Under the pieces are notes generated by a model. It made no database searches. It was not told the origin of the DNA and saw nothing but the letters and a program-made list of their open reading frames with translations. Positions 41,301 through 51,052 of a stretch of DNA of 64,000 nucleotides are shown here, piece by piece (the stretch's first letter is position 1; the number at the start of each line of letters is the position of its first letter). The DNA is from Atherix ibis (lineage: Eukaryota; Arthropoda; Insecta; Diptera; Athericidae): assembly GCA_958298945.1 (NCBI GenBank), contig OY282609.1, positions 67,366,220 through 67,430,219 of the forward strand, given 5' to 3'. The translations under genes were made by a program, and so were the position numbers.

Positions 41301-44300
41301 AAAAATTGTCAGCGAAAAATTTTTAGTCAAATATTGTCAGTAGAAAAGTTATCAGTACAATATCGTCAGTGTACAATTATCAATTAAAAATTGTCAGTAA
41401 GAATTTGTTAGTGCAAAATGGTCGTTGAAAAATTGCCAGTGAAATATTGTCAGTGAAAAATTGTTAGTAAAATATTGTCAGTGAAAATTTGTTAGTTAAA
41501 AGTTGTCAGTGAAAAATTGTAAGTAAAAATTTGTTAGTAGCAAATCGTACGTGCAATATTATCAGTTAATAATTGTAAGTAAATAATTGTCAGTGAAAAA
41601 TCGTCAGTAAAAAATTATCAGTAAAAAAACCGGCAATAAAGAATTATCAGTGAAATATTGTCAGTAAAAAATTATTAGTGCAACATCGTCAGTGTACAAT
41701 TATCAATAAAAATTGTTAGTAAGAATTTGTCAGTGCAAAATGATCGGTGAAAAATTGCCAGTGAAATATTGTCAGTGGAAAATTGTTAGTATTGTCAGTG
41801 AAAATTTGTTTGTAAAAAATTGTCAGTGAAAAATTGTAAGTGAAAATTTGTTAGTAGCAAATCGTACGTGCAATATTATCAGTTAATAATTGTAAGTAAA
41901 TAATTGTCAGTTAAAAATAGTCAGTAAAAAATTATCAGTAAAAAAAACGGCAATAAAGAATTATCAGTGAAATATTGTCAGTGAAAAATTATTAGTGCAA
42001 CATCGTCAGTGTACAATTATCAGTTAAAAATTGTTAGTACGAATTTGTTAGTGCAAAATGGTCGGTGAAAAATTGCCAGTGAAATATTGTCAGTGAAAAA
42101 TTGTTAGTAAAAAATTGTCAGTGAAAATTTGTTAGTTAAAAGTTGTCAGTGAAAAATTGTAAGTGAAAAATTGTCACTAGCAAATTGTCAGTGCAATATT
42201 ATCAGCTAATAATTGTAAGTAAATAATTGTCAGTGAAAAATCGTCAGTAAAAAATTATCAGTAAAAAAATCGTCAATAAAGAATTATCAGTGAAATATTG
42301 TCAGTAAAAAATTATTAGTGCAACATCGTCAGTGTACAATTATCAGTTAAAAATTGTTAGTACGAATTTGTTAGTGCAAAATGGTCGGTGAAAATTTGCC
42401 AGTGAAATATTGTCAGTGAAAAATTGTTAGTAAAATTGTTAGTAAGAACTTGTCAGTGCAAAATGATCGGTGAAAAATTGCCAGTGAAATATTGTCAGTG
42501 AAAAATTGTTAGTAAAAAATTGTCAGTGAAAATTTGTTAGTTAAAAGTTGTCAGTGAAAAATTGTAAGTGAAAAATTGTCACTAGCAAATTGTCAGTGCA
42601 ATATTATCAATAAATAATTGTCAGTACAAAATCGTCAGTAAAGAATTGGTGAATAATTGTCAGTAATAAATATTTAGCAAATGAGAGTAGATAAGAAGTT
42701 AAAAAAATAAAATACAAAAAATTCAGTGATTGCAAAGAAAAACTCTAAAATTTTGTGTTTTAAAAATTAAAAGTTTTACTGATTTTTTTATACAATTATT
42801 ATTGATTTTCTAATATTTACTTTGCCATTCGTTTATGTTACGTTGATTATTGGAGACAATATTTTAAAAAAAAGAGAAAATAGCAGAAAACAAACAAAGA
42901 TAGACAAACAAATAATCGTAATGGCTGAGAAACTTTAAAACCAATTTTGATTGGAAAACCTATAAAATTGTCTCTAGCCGAAATAGGGGAGAGTTGGAAT
43001 CTGACAGATAAACATACTCGAAATGTGTTTAGTTTGACTCTGTTGTATAGTTTTTTTTTCAATCATAGAATCACATTTAAGAGGATTGATATGCATTACA
43101 AAATACACTATAGATGAGACCTGGATTGCCTATGGGAGAGGATGGAGTTGAGATGGTAAACAACACGTCAACCTACAATTACGTCGGACCTTATAGGATG
43201 TGATGGACGTGCATGTATATCGAGGCACATCAGTCGTCCTCGTCCGAATACATCAGAATGTGTGCTTGAACATACGATATCCAATATAACACAAAAGGTA
43301 TGGAATATTGGAAGGATGGGTTAGGGTAGAGTTTTCGTTACATGCGGTACGTCGAATACGAAATTGTCAAAAATTAAGAGGACACTGCTACGATCCTTGA
43401 TTACTTTCGCCCGTGGCTGAATATCGCGCAGTCAACCCTTATCGTATGTGTTAGAGTGAAGTTTCCATTTTGGCAATAATTCTAATAGCAGAAGAGGAGA
43501 AAGAGCTCTTCTGTACCAATTGTACAAGTACACCAATTGAGTCGCTTTCGCCAGGCAAAATAATAGAACACGATAGGGTGGTTCATGGCTGGGTATAGTA
43601 GAAGAGCAAGGGATGACTGGGTCTATTTCTGACAGGACGAACGGACGACCGACAACAGACATAATTCAGTATTTCGAAAAGGGTTGAGTGCTTTCACATT
43701 ATATTTGTGATTCACTCCCGCAGCTACCTTTCAATTTGAAGACTATTTTAGGATATGGAAGCCGATTTCCATTTAACCAACAAAACAGTACCACTTTCAT
43801 CATCCTTCCATACATCCATCAACTCAAATATGAGTGCGAGGACTGGTGCAAACGAAGATAAGCTTAACAATTCCTGGCTGAATGGCTAATGTCCTATGCA
43901 TATATGATGGCTATTGCGTAGTTTTGCCATGCTTTATTTTCCGTTTCATTATTTTCGTCATTTTATACATTCAGAAAACATCTACGACGCACAATGTTCC
44001 CATTCTCATTGAGCTGATGCGATCGGATTCTATTTCGTTCGATTCAATTCAATTCCGTCCACATTTGATTTTCTAATAATCGAATCTAGGTAAATTTCTA
44101 CATGGTTCCATCTTGATTGGACCCATCCTTTACTGTTCATTCATTATCTAAACTCTCATACCATTTTGGGTAGTGAGGGCACATTATATTCTCTGATTCC
44201 AAACCCCAATTGAGTCGATTTCATCTGGATTTAAGCATTCATAATCCTTTCTCCGTGCATATACATAAACAAGATTCACTCCACTACTAATCTGAGCACA

Positions 44301-46920
44301 TTTAGTGCTACGATAGAGAACAATCTAAGTTGGGACAAAATGGTCCGAGCAAGATAATCACTAGCTTCAGCCTTTGAAACGAGGCACAGACTCAAAGCAT
44401 AAATGAACGGTCGATTCCTGTGGAAGGAGTGCCATGAAATGCTGCTCTTAACAGCGAATACAGTCGACGTATTAATCTTAAAAGCATTTTCGTCGGCTGA
44501 AAAATGTCCGACATTTCTTATTTCATTTCAAACTGGCCTCTCTACCGTAATGGATTGGGATTAAAAATACAGTTTACTCCTATAGACTTTGGCATTTTTT
44601 AAAATCATTTTCAATATTTTCTGTATGCACTCGTTCACCAGCAGACGTAATGGAATATTTTCAATTGGTTTTTTTTTAAATTCACATTTTTTGAAAACCG
44701 AAGTCGTGTGAGATTTTTTTCTTCCAAGCTGAATTTTTCACCATTTTTTTCTATTAACAACAATTAAAATTAAATTTAATAGCAAAAAGTTAACATAATT
44801 TTTTTTTTTTTGATAAAAAATCTAGGGTGAAATATTTAAGGGGATTTACACATAAGAGTCGAAATATGCTAATTGCATTCAAATAAATGCAGAGGTTTTT
44901 AATGGCAAAGGACTCTTCAAAATATGGCTCTTCACCATTAAGCTCATGTGCACTAAAAGCTGTGGAAATATTAACAAAAATAACTGCTCTTTGTGAGTAA
45001 ATACCTTCGTTAACCATAACCAAAATGCAAGTGGTTCATGTTGAAGACGTGTGTCAACCATCCCCTTTGTAAGCTTGTGCACGTTCCTAAAGAAAATGAG
45101 CTTCAAATAAACTCTACCAACAAATCATCACTACCTTCCCTTTCACATATTAGAAAATTTCTTCAAAGCTAAATGCATGCACAATAATAGCATGAAAAAT
45201 AAATTTCATAATCAAGACACTCAGTGAAGGAAAGGGACTTTTTGGTGACAATCTGACTGGATATGGGGCTGGAATTTAATTTGGACGATTTTCGAAAGTA
45301 ATGCAAAAAAACGAACATAAACAATAGTATCTCATTAGATTATCAAAAAAGGGCATACATAAGCACAATCGTTAGATTTTCAGTTCCGTTACATTCAGAA
45401 CTGAATCCGTCTCTGCAAGCAATAGGGGATTTTCGGAGGATGAAAAATAAATCAAGTACCAAACCGAATAGAAATTTATGAGTATGGAAATGCTTACATC
45501 GTAATTCAAGCGCATCCATATGGGGGAGCAGAGTCTCCCAAATTTTATTAATTTGCCTTCAGTTTTTTAAAAGTGCAGACTGCACGTATTTTTTTTTTGA
45601 AGTAATGATAAGACTTTTGGAGAGGGTAGAAGGTCGAATCACTGTACTTGTTTGAGTTAACATTACGCGCAAACATTTTCAATTTGCGCAAACAAATATG
45701 TAATTTAGTGAAGCGGCAGAGGGAATATTATTTAAGAGAATCTAGTGTCCTGGAAATTAAACACCTAAAATGCTGGACTCCTTTTTCCTATGTTCATCCA
45801 CACATGTACACGTGGCCATCTACCCTTAAAGTGCGTTACTCGTACAAATGCCTCTACTGATTGGGATCAAGAAACAGGATATGCTCTTATGGGATTATAG
45901 GACAGAAAAATTAAAAGCAGATACTTTAATAATTAACTTGGGGGTTAAGGGAATATCACACTTATCTGTTCATTATTTCTTCTCTTCCTGTTTTAATGTG
46001 TACGACAACGATGACTTTACCCTTTCAAAAGCCTATCACCCTTAAACTGAAGAATTTACCAACATTTGTAAAGAATCCGCAAGTATACAAAACGAAACGA
46101 AAAAATCAAGAACACATATTTTCATTTCTAATAAAAAGGCGAAAATTACTTCAGAAATGATCACAAAATAAAATAATGCTCATTACAATTAAGCTCCTCT
46201 AATTAGTCTAATAATTGCCTTCATTACGAGGAGATTACCCTCATTTGAAGATTCATCGACAGCATTTCACTCAAATCTGCATAAAATCGATGAAAAATAA
46301 TTTTTACTCGTAAACAAGTTCAGATTGGATTAACTTTCCGTCTCAAAAGCACTTAAAATAAATAATTAAATAAGTTAACAAGTATTTTACTGTTTAATTA
46401 TTACTTCCGGAGAATAAAAACAATCCTTTCCGGGAAAAAACACTCAGCAAAAACTGTTTGTGAAAAAAAAAATAAAAAAAATTTATCCTCTAATTTTCTA
46501 CTAAAAGTCGAAGCGGAAATGTTCATCCAAAATTTCAATAGGACATTTTCAGAACAAAATGCAAGTGAAAATTTTTAAACATTTTTACTGAAAATTTTCA
46601 CTGAAAATTTTTATGCAAATTTTTACTGCAAATTTTTACTGCAAATTATTTTCGAAATATGATATTTTTTTTTAATTTCCCAAAGATTTTTGTCTGTGAG
46701 AAAGTAGCAACTAAGTCTTAGGAAAATCATAATTAAATACCATCTAAAAAAGAAAATAGAACACGAACTTTTATAAAATCAAAAAAAGCTGCCTTAACTC
46801 ACCATTACAAGACAGTGTGACATCCGCCAAAAGTTCTGACTTGAATAGACTGGAAAATGTCATCGCCAGATTTGACGAGTAGCTGTTCCATTTTAGACAG
46901 AATTGCTGTTGGGGATCCAT
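23152..46920 (-). CDS. chinmo: chinmo ortholog, BTB and two-finger C2H2 nuclear protein (complete CDS, 8 exons)
   Basis: Spliced minus-strand CDS: 46920-46803, 26281-26064, 25973-25859, 25762-25525, 25391-25314, 25082-24887, 23800-23584, 23366-23152; 1,395 nt, 464 residues. All junctions are GT..AG and phases agree. The protein begins MDPQQQFCLKWNSYSSNLAM, has a BTB domain ending near residue 112, a Ser/Pro-rich middle, and two C2H2 fingers (C399, C402, H415, H420; C427, C430, H443, H448). The motif FDAAPRKR, the block before the first finger (PADMLNVWNATK) and the fingers themselves match what I know of Drosophila Chinmo; this is recall, not a search. Family knowledge: Chinmo is a nuclear BTB-ZF factor specifying early-born neuron fates, maintaining male germline stem-cell niche identity and keeping larval progenitors immature. 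It looks shorter than the Drosophila protein, apparently through loss of the Gly/Ala-rich linker. Possible SUMO sites are LKQE (156) and IKME (330). Alternative terminal exons cannot be excluded. Confidence 0.93.
23584..23800 (-). CDS. chinmo: chinmo coding exon 7: IKME motif and pre-finger conserved block
   Basis: Acceptor TTTAG before 23800, donor GTAGTA at 23583. It encodes residues 322-393, including AEDLRIKMEIDYSPQPPT, where IKME fits the psi-K-x-E SUMO consensus, a Pro/Thr-rich stretch, and PADMLNVWNATK...NTAD, a block I associate with Chinmo just before the fingers. The unspliced frame runs on to a stop near 23513. The donor inside GATGGTAG was chosen because it yields NTADGKKLKC. Confidence 0.9.
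24887..25082 (-). CDS. chinmo: chinmo coding exon 6: acidic disordered linker
   Basis: Acceptor TTTACTCAG before 25082, donor GTATTT at 24886. It encodes residues 256-321, rich in Ser, Asn, Asp and Glu (for example NEANEDDKDERESNDV), probably disordered. The exon ends in phase 0 (CTT AAG). A 1,086-bp AT-rich intron follows. Confidence 0.88.
25314..25391 (-). CDS. chinmo: chinmo coding exon 5: short Ser/Thr-rich exon
   Basis: Acceptor TTAAG before 25391, donor GTATTA at 25313. The 78-nt exon encodes PGSSASSTAPTEADTMQSER and VSPQS, with SP and TP-type phosphorylation candidates. The acceptor has a short pyrimidine tract, but phase matches on both sides and the residues fit a Chinmo-like linker. 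Confidence 0.85.
25525..25762 (-). CDS. chinmo: chinmo coding exon 4: linker with FDAAPRKR basic motif
   Basis: Acceptor TTTCAG before 25762, donor GTGAGA at 25524. It encodes residues 151-229, including LKQE (a possible SUMO site at K156), YPHRPLPFDAAPRKRHIRSP (basic, a candidate nuclear localisation signal), the acidic stretch FAEQEARGSVLRDGSK and SPINKPYR. The last two nucleotides are completed by the first base of the next exon to make Arg. Confidence 0.92.
25859..25973 (-). CDS. chinmo: chinmo coding exon 3: end of BTB domain and linker
   Basis: Acceptor GCGAAG precedes 25973 and strong donor GTACGT starts at 25858. It encodes residues 113-150 (VKGLSTEHGRLAAAQSQSHE, then a linker with LDSPLGRRQQRNNLSS). 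The open frame continues through the 96-bp intron, so a naive ORF call here carries intron-derived residues (VPYLHSCKN...). Splicing to 25762 gives SSGLSNLKQECDS. Confidence 0.92.
26064..26281 (-). CDS. chinmo: chinmo coding exon 2: core of the BTB domain
   Basis: Acceptor TTTTCAG ends at 26282 and the donor GTAAAT begins at 26063. The exon encodes residues 40-112, including VFKAHKLILAACSKKFAELF and FMYKGEVHVSQEALNSFLKA, the dimerisation-domain core shared by insect BTB-ZF proteins. The frame stays open past the donor (VNQFRF...), but the family expects LQVKGLSTE, which is obtained only by splicing to 25973. Confidence 0.95.
26282..27135. other. Intron 1, acceptor-proximal segment
   Basis: No gene or repeat recognised. 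A 90-codon minus-strand open frame (26827-27099) is Lys/Ser-rich without a recognisable domain. Confidence 0.5.
27136..28212 (-). mobile_element. Decayed mariner-type (DDD) DNA transposon, copy 1
   Basis: The ends read GGGAGGACCATTTAAAAG (left) and, on the other strand, GGGTGGTCCATCTAGCGC (right). The right end matches the outer left terminus of copy 2 (50,500-51,052), and the left end matches its inner terminal sequence. Minus-strand remnants of transposase appear in order: N-terminal VDKFVKRVRETGLLVVKATR (about 27,860-28,005), first catalytic region IIFSDEVYFHLGGYVNKQKC with its Asp, AAVTVNGERYRGMLNEFLFP, WFQQ, then SDVNWPPRSC and the C-terminus HEIKVAIEEI...NWVERMGYI (about 27,275-27,460). 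The segment after WFQQ, including the second catalytic Asp, is deleted; the third Asp is replaced (RSCNFSP instead of RSCDLSP), and there are stops and frameshifts. It is non-functional. The third acidic residue in the relative is Asp, so mariner/maT-like rather than Tc1; the exact clade is undetermined. Confidence 0.88.
28213..29831. other. Intron 1 unique segment between the two transposons
   Basis: No coding sequence recognised. It contains the palindrome at 28242-28261 (listed) and moderately complex DNA from 28,850 to 29,450. Confidence 0.5.
28242..28261. promoter_or_regulatory. 20-bp perfect palindrome containing a Grainyhead-type motif
   Basis: AAATAGAACC followed by its reverse complement, centred on AACCGGTT (28248-28255), the consensus site of Grainyhead/CP2 factors. 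Outer GAAGCAA (28236-28242) and TTGCTTC (about 28,270-28,276) are also complementary. Function is inferred from the motif alone. Confidence 0.35.
29832..29847. repeat. LINE target-site duplication, left copy
   Basis: AATTAATGTGGGGACT is repeated identically at 30769-30784, flanking the LINE fragment. Confidence 0.93.
29848..30768 (+). mobile_element. 5'-truncated I-like non-LTR retrotransposon (LINE)
   Basis: This 921-bp fragment lies between identical 16-bp direct repeats. The + strand encodes an RNase H domain: RLLFTDVA (first catalytic Asp), TLYYGELWAIKTAIEIAT (Glu), VIIFSDSLAALKDI (Asp), and RWMPGHVGIVGNKCADKLVG (Asp), followed by WAQKILRIRIGHTALTH and a Cys/His finger CQSCGTHFTITHILQECH with a short tail ending LLHKI. 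This order is typical of the 3' end of I-clade LINEs. It is inactive: reverse transcriptase and endonuclease are absent, there is a stop just after VVELFG, and a frameshift lies between the third and fourth catalytic positions. About 170 bp of 3' UTR ends in an A-rich tail (ACAAACAAAGAAAC) rather than pure poly(A). It is inserted antisense to chinmo in intron 1. Confidence 0.92.
30769..30784. repeat. LINE target-site duplication, right copy
   Basis: Identical to 29832-29847. Confidence 0.93.
30785..32831. other. Intron 1 unique segment
   Basis: No gene recognised. It holds an (AGTC)n run (listed) and a pyrimidine-rich stretch about 32,430-32,780 whose open frame is only Phe/Leu/Ser low complexity. 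Confidence 0.5.
32232..32254. repeat. (AGTC)n microsatellite
   Basis: About six uninterrupted AGTC units. Confidence 0.9.
32832..32906. repeat. Near-perfect 33-bp-stem hairpin with 9-nt loop
   Basis: Arm 32832-32864 pairs with 32874-32906 at 32 of 33 positions (mismatch 32857/32881); the loop is CCGGTCGGT. The dimensions (75 nt, stem of about 33 bp, small terminal loop) are those of a pri-miRNA hairpin, but near-perfect pairing also fits a young foldback element, an inverted duplication or an assembly or sequencing foldback artefact. It lies in chinmo intron 1 and would fold from either strand. Confidence 0.9.
33916..33949. repeat. 17-bp tandem duplication
   Basis: TTTATACATCGACGAAG occurs twice head to tail. 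Confidence 0.9.
35512..35530. repeat. (GT)n microsatellite
   Basis: GT dinucleotide run of about nine units. Confidence 0.9.
41254..42672. repeat. TCAGTGAAAAATTG minisatellite with ~320-bp higher-order repeat
   Basis: A degenerate tandem array with a basic unit of 13-15 bp (GTCAGTGAAAAATT and variants with TAGTAAAAAATT or CAGTGCAATATT). A distinctive segment (CAAYATCGTCAGTGTACAATTATC) recurs at 41358, 41681, 41998 and 42321, spacing 323, 317 and 323 bp, so the array is built from about four copies of a ~320-bp compound unit. It lies in chinmo intron 1. Confidence 0.92.
42673..46802. other. Intron 1, donor-proximal segment
   Basis: No gene recognised. A short run of TTTTTACTGAAAA-like units at about 46,555-46,645 belongs to the same repeat family as the 53-56.5 kb array. 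Confidence 0.5.
46803..46920 (-). CDS. chinmo: chinmo coding exon 1: start codon and first part of the BTB domain
   Basis: The ATG at 46920-46918 is preceded by CCAAA, giving CAAAATGG, a good fly translation-start context. The exon encodes residues 1-39 plus one nucleotide: the FCLKWNSYSSNL segment typical of insect BTB-ZF proteins, then SLFKSELLADVTLSCNG. It ends at 46803 with donor GTGAGT. The split Gly codon (g + gc) is completed by the exon starting at 26281, which restores the canonical run into TVFKAHKLILAACS. A minus-strand frame over 46996-46805 overlaps this exon but lacks an ATG start and is a shadow. Confidence 0.93.
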
Positions 46921-47548
46921 TTTGGAGAGCCAATTTTGTATCCTTTTTTCGTTGAATTATTGCAAAAATTGCAGAAACTTCTTTTATTCTCTTCAATTTT
47001 TCTTACCAGATTTACCGTTTTGCTATTCTAAAGCTTTTAATTTTTTTTAAAAATTGATTTTTTTTTCAACTTAATTTTCTTTTTATTAAGAAATTTTTTT
47101 TATAATCAAAAAATTTTTTTTATTAATATTTGTTGTTACTTAGTTGATTTTGGTTTTATTTGTACTATTTTTGGTGTATATTTATTCATAGATGACAGTT
47201 ATTATTATCCGACTGAGGAACAGTAGATAAGAACTGCAGTAGTTAAAATAGAAATGAAAGTTGTTGTAGAAATTATAGAGAATACACTTAGTAACAATTA
47301 ATTGAGGTAACGTTAAGTAGAACTAAATTATTAGTTAATAAAATTTAGTACTTCTTGAGGTGTATGAACTCTTTTCAGGCAATTCTATACTGGAAATCTA
47401 CTGTATTTATGCTATTTTTAATTTCGTTTTTAATATAATTTTTTTTTGTTATATTTTCAAGGTAAATCGCTTGATTTCTTTATAGAAAAAATATTCTTCC
47501 TTGGAAAGTGTATCGTAATCGTGGTCGACGACTGTTTGATATAATAAT
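46921..47548 (-). promoter_or_regulatory. chinmo: Probable 5' UTR part of the chinmo start-codon exon
   Basis: Reading the minus strand toward the ATG, the best upstream acceptor is TTATTCTCTTTGCAG ending at 47549, with an AT-rich pyrimidine tract. This implies about 628 nt of 5' UTR in the same exon. No better acceptor was seen between it and the ATG. In Drosophila the chinmo 5' UTR is long and involved in translational control (family knowledge). The transcription start is not visible and may lie upstream of the window. Confidence 0.45.
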
Positions 47549-50499
47549 CTGCAAAGAGAATAATAGAAAAATTACTTTTAAAATTTATTTAATACTAAAT
47601 TCTACAATTTTCAATATAAAAATTTTAATATTTATGAATAGATACTTAAATATTGACAATTAGTGAAAGATATTTCTATCAGACAAACAAGAATTTTGAT
47701 TTTTCAATCTGGAATAAAATTTTATGAACCTCACACAGTTAAAAATGTAGAAAATACAAAAAAACGGACCTTACAAAAAATTGCTAATGCTGCATGCAAT
47801 TGACAAATTTTATTTCAATGCGCATCTGATTCTTGAAGAATCCCAGGTAACCATAAATTGTCATCACAGAAGATTGACAAAAATTTGTTATACGGTTTGT
47901 ATAAGTTTAGTCATTACAGAAAAAATTTGTCATTCAACTATTGTACTCATATATCAACCCCAGCCACATTGTAGCCAACGTAATATCACAAAAAATTGTC
48001 GACAATTTCCATATCTTTGTTATATACTATTAAACTTTTTGGAACAGTTGACTGGCTGCTAAAGTTAATAATCTTAAAAACCTAAGCACCCCCAATTCAA
48101 ATTAATTTTTTTCTTTAACTAATACTCAGGAAAAAAATCTTAAGCTCAGAGACAACATTTTAAAGTTTTCTTTTCTTTTTAAACAAATTAAAATTTTAAC
48201 TAATTTTTGTTATTAATTTTTAATAAATTACAAACATTCAATACAGAACCCCCTTTTTTGATTACGATAAGAAAAATGTTCTCCCTTTCATATTTATGTG
48301 GCAATTATAAATGCACCCCTATTAAGGATATTATTTAAAAATTATTTCATTGAAATTAATATTAGGGAGCAAAGAAAGCATTTTTGACATTTATTTAGCG
48401 ACAAAAAAATTATGACAGGTTATACTGAATTTATACAAAAAAAATTATGACAGATTATGCTGAATCTAACTTTACAATAAAGAAAGATATACAATACGAA
48501 CATATATGTATGAAGTTAGTCAGAATATCAAAAATAAATGTGAAAAAAATAAATCCAAATACCAGGAAACCAGAAACAAGAACTGTAAAATATTCATCGG
48601 AAGCAAAATAAATTCCACCTTCTACGAAAATTTTTCAATTAACCACAACTCTTTATTAGAAACTCCTGGAGTCACTAGAGTCATCAAATTAATTTTTTTT
48701 GTCCGGCCTTCAATCCTTTAGTTTTTCTTTTAGGCCGAAGAGGATCTTAACATTAAATTCAAAACGATTAGAAAAAGTATATAAAAATTCCTGGAAAGGT
48801 GTCTTGATTCATGCAAAAGTGCATCAGGCGGCAACATTCTCAGCAGCTGCTTTAAACAATTTTTTTAAATTTATTTTTCGGTTTTTATACCTTAAACTCT
48901 TTATCAAAGAAAACGGCAATCAACAAGGAGAAATAAGGAGTTGGAACCGTTTCTGGGGCACGAAATCACTTTTTGCCCAAATTTTTTTCCTTTCAATTCT
49001 CAGAGTCTATCGCTGTATTTGGGCATTTAAGAGCAAGGTCATAAGTGAAACGAGACCTTATGATGCAGGTACAAATGCCTCCAGGCTTTGCAGTTGACTG
49101 CAAAAGGCAACAACGTTTGTTCGTTCGGTATAGTCAGAAATGGAGAAAAAGAGGAAGAATGAGAGAGGCAAAGGAAGAAACGGAGGGCGATTGAGAGTTA
49201 AAAAATTCTTATGCTACGCCGCCATGAACCAAAACCAAGAACGGTTTCGATGAAAGGAGCCAACCGAAATTATAAAATTCTTGTTGATTAGTCAAATTCT
49301 AGGAAACGCATCCCATAACTTCATCTACCGTCCAATGCCCATCTTATCCACCGATTCGGTGCATGCGCAACAGCCTCTTGGCTACTTGAGACGGCGCATA
49401 TTCCTAACCAAATCAAATCGCTGTCCATCGTGCTTGAGGTATAAACAAAATAGACAGCAAGAAAGGGAAATAAGCTACACATTTAGAAACTGTTCCCAAA
49501 TGAATATTATTCCCGGAATGATGGAGCAAACGTAAAATGTACCGCTTCTACATAATCGAGATAAACTAGTCACATAGAACGCAAACCTAGCTTCTATTAT
49601 GCAAACCCATCACAATGCGCTCCAAATGCTACCGCTACCAATGACTGCATACAAATTTACGTCATCGCATAACCGTAATCGCCCTCAAAGACCAATTGCA
49701 GTCATGCAATGCAATGCGATACGATGCGAATTCATGCGATCAGCTGGCAGCCTAGAATGCGCCAATCGATACGAACTACAATAGCTTGCAGTCTGTGTGT
49801 GTGCCCCACTTCACTTTCTGTGACTGCATCCCAGAAATTGGTGGACGGATGCTATTCCGTATTAAAAATATACAAGATTTTTAGCATCTTCTATACTCAG
49901 TTTTTGGCTAAAATTTGATTTCGAAATTTATTTGAAAGTGGAACGAAAAAAATGAAATAAAATAAAAAAGGAATAATTTGCAGAAGTAAGAATTTAGAGA
50001 ATATTTCATTCACAACTGATGATAGAGTTCCAATCGAGAAGCTTTTTGTTTGTTTTAATATTTGCCGGGTTCAAAAAAGCATTTGCAATTGTGTGGAGAC
50101 TGCATTTTGACGAGATTTCAGAGAATTCTGTAGTCGGAAATGCCACAATTTTTACCAATTACGATCTCTTTCATATTATCTTCTCCGTCTTACTTGTTTT
50201 CTATTAATTTTTGTTTTTGAATTCTAAACAAAGCTTCACGTACAAATTAGCTTGCTTATATAGTACCAAATAAATGTGCATTAATTTATTTTTCAGTTTA
50301 TAATCTTTTTAATTGATGACATATATTTTTAATCAAAAATGAATGTATAAAAAATGTTTAGAGCATAAAAAACGATTAAGAAAAAATATCCTTCATTGTA
50401 TAATAAAATAAATTTATTGCATTGTATAATTATAGGTAAAATTAGTAATGATTTCAACATCTTAGTTAAAAGGAATTTCCGACTGACATCAATTTTAAA
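47549..50499. other. Upstream/5' intronic DNA
   Basis: No gene recognised. The longest open frame (48699-49097, +) lacks an ATG start and has no recognisable domain. Around 49,600-49,760 the sequence is relatively GC-rich with repeated ATGCGAT/ATGCAAT words. Confidence 0.45.
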
Positions 50500-51052
50500 G
50501 GGTGGTTCATCTAGCGGTTCCAAATTTAAAAGTTGCATTTTAAAAAGTAAATAAAAAAAAACTAGTGTACTTTTTTTTTAAATTTCCGGTTTAATTAGAA
50601 AGATTGAACCTTGAAATTTAAGAATTAAACACAACATCATTTAAATAACTGCCACGGCTGGCCTCACAGTACCCCATTCGCTCGACCCAATTTTTCAGTA
50701 CATTTTCGATTGTCTGGGCCTGTATCTCTTTAATGGCAACTTTGATTTCGTGTTTCAGGGCCTCAATTGTCTCTGGATGGCTTGCGTAACATTTATCCTT
50801 AACGGCCCCCTACAGAAAATAATCCAACGGGCTCAAATCACAGCTCCGAGACGGCCAATTGACATCAGAATTTCGACTGATTATTCGGTTTTCGAAAGTT
50901 CTCAATATTTCCCAGTTTTCTGGGAATGATGTTGTGTTTCATTATTAAATTTCAAGGTTCAATATTTCTAATAAAACCGGAAATTTAAAAAAATATACAC
51001 CAGTTTTTAAATGGTCCACCATATTAAAATGGAACTTTTATATGGTCCACCC
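50500..51052 (-). mobile_element. MITE-like internal deletion derivative of the same mariner family, copy 2
   Basis: The 553-bp element is bounded by GGGTGGTTCATCTAGCGG (left) and the inverse GGGTGGACCATATAAAAG (right). Its terminal inverted repeats extend inward for over 100 bp and share AAATTTCCGGTTTxATTAGAAA and TTGAACCTTGAAATTTA. The minus strand keeps only the last part of transposase: ENRIISRNSDVNWPSRSCDL with the third catalytic Asp, DYFL then a stop (TAG in place of the usual Trp), DKCYASHPETIEALKHEIKV and ENVLKNWVERMGYC. Everything N-terminal is deleted. The right end carries two nested copies of the terminus (TGGTCCACC at 51012-51020 and 51043-51051). Confidence 0.88.

Larger units (their letters stand above)
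26282..46802 (-). other. chinmo intron 1 (20.5 kb), splits the BTB domain
   Basis: It lies between donor GTGAGT (46802) and acceptor CAG (26282). It carries two transposon remnants, a strong hairpin, a minisatellite and several microsatellites, listed separately. I saw no protein-coding exon inside it: short frames are not supported by homology, codon bias or splice context. Confidence 0.9.

Noticed and set aside
41254..42672. CRISPR-like array
   Set aside because: Degenerate tandem minisatellite, no unique spacers.
46805..46996. Minus-strand frame overlapping the chinmo start exon as an upstream ORF
   Set aside because: It begins with TTG, not ATG, and is out of frame with the recognisable BTB sequence.
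48699..49097. 132-codon plus-strand frame as a gene
   Set aside because: Starts with TTG, no recognisable domain, no codon bias, no splice context.
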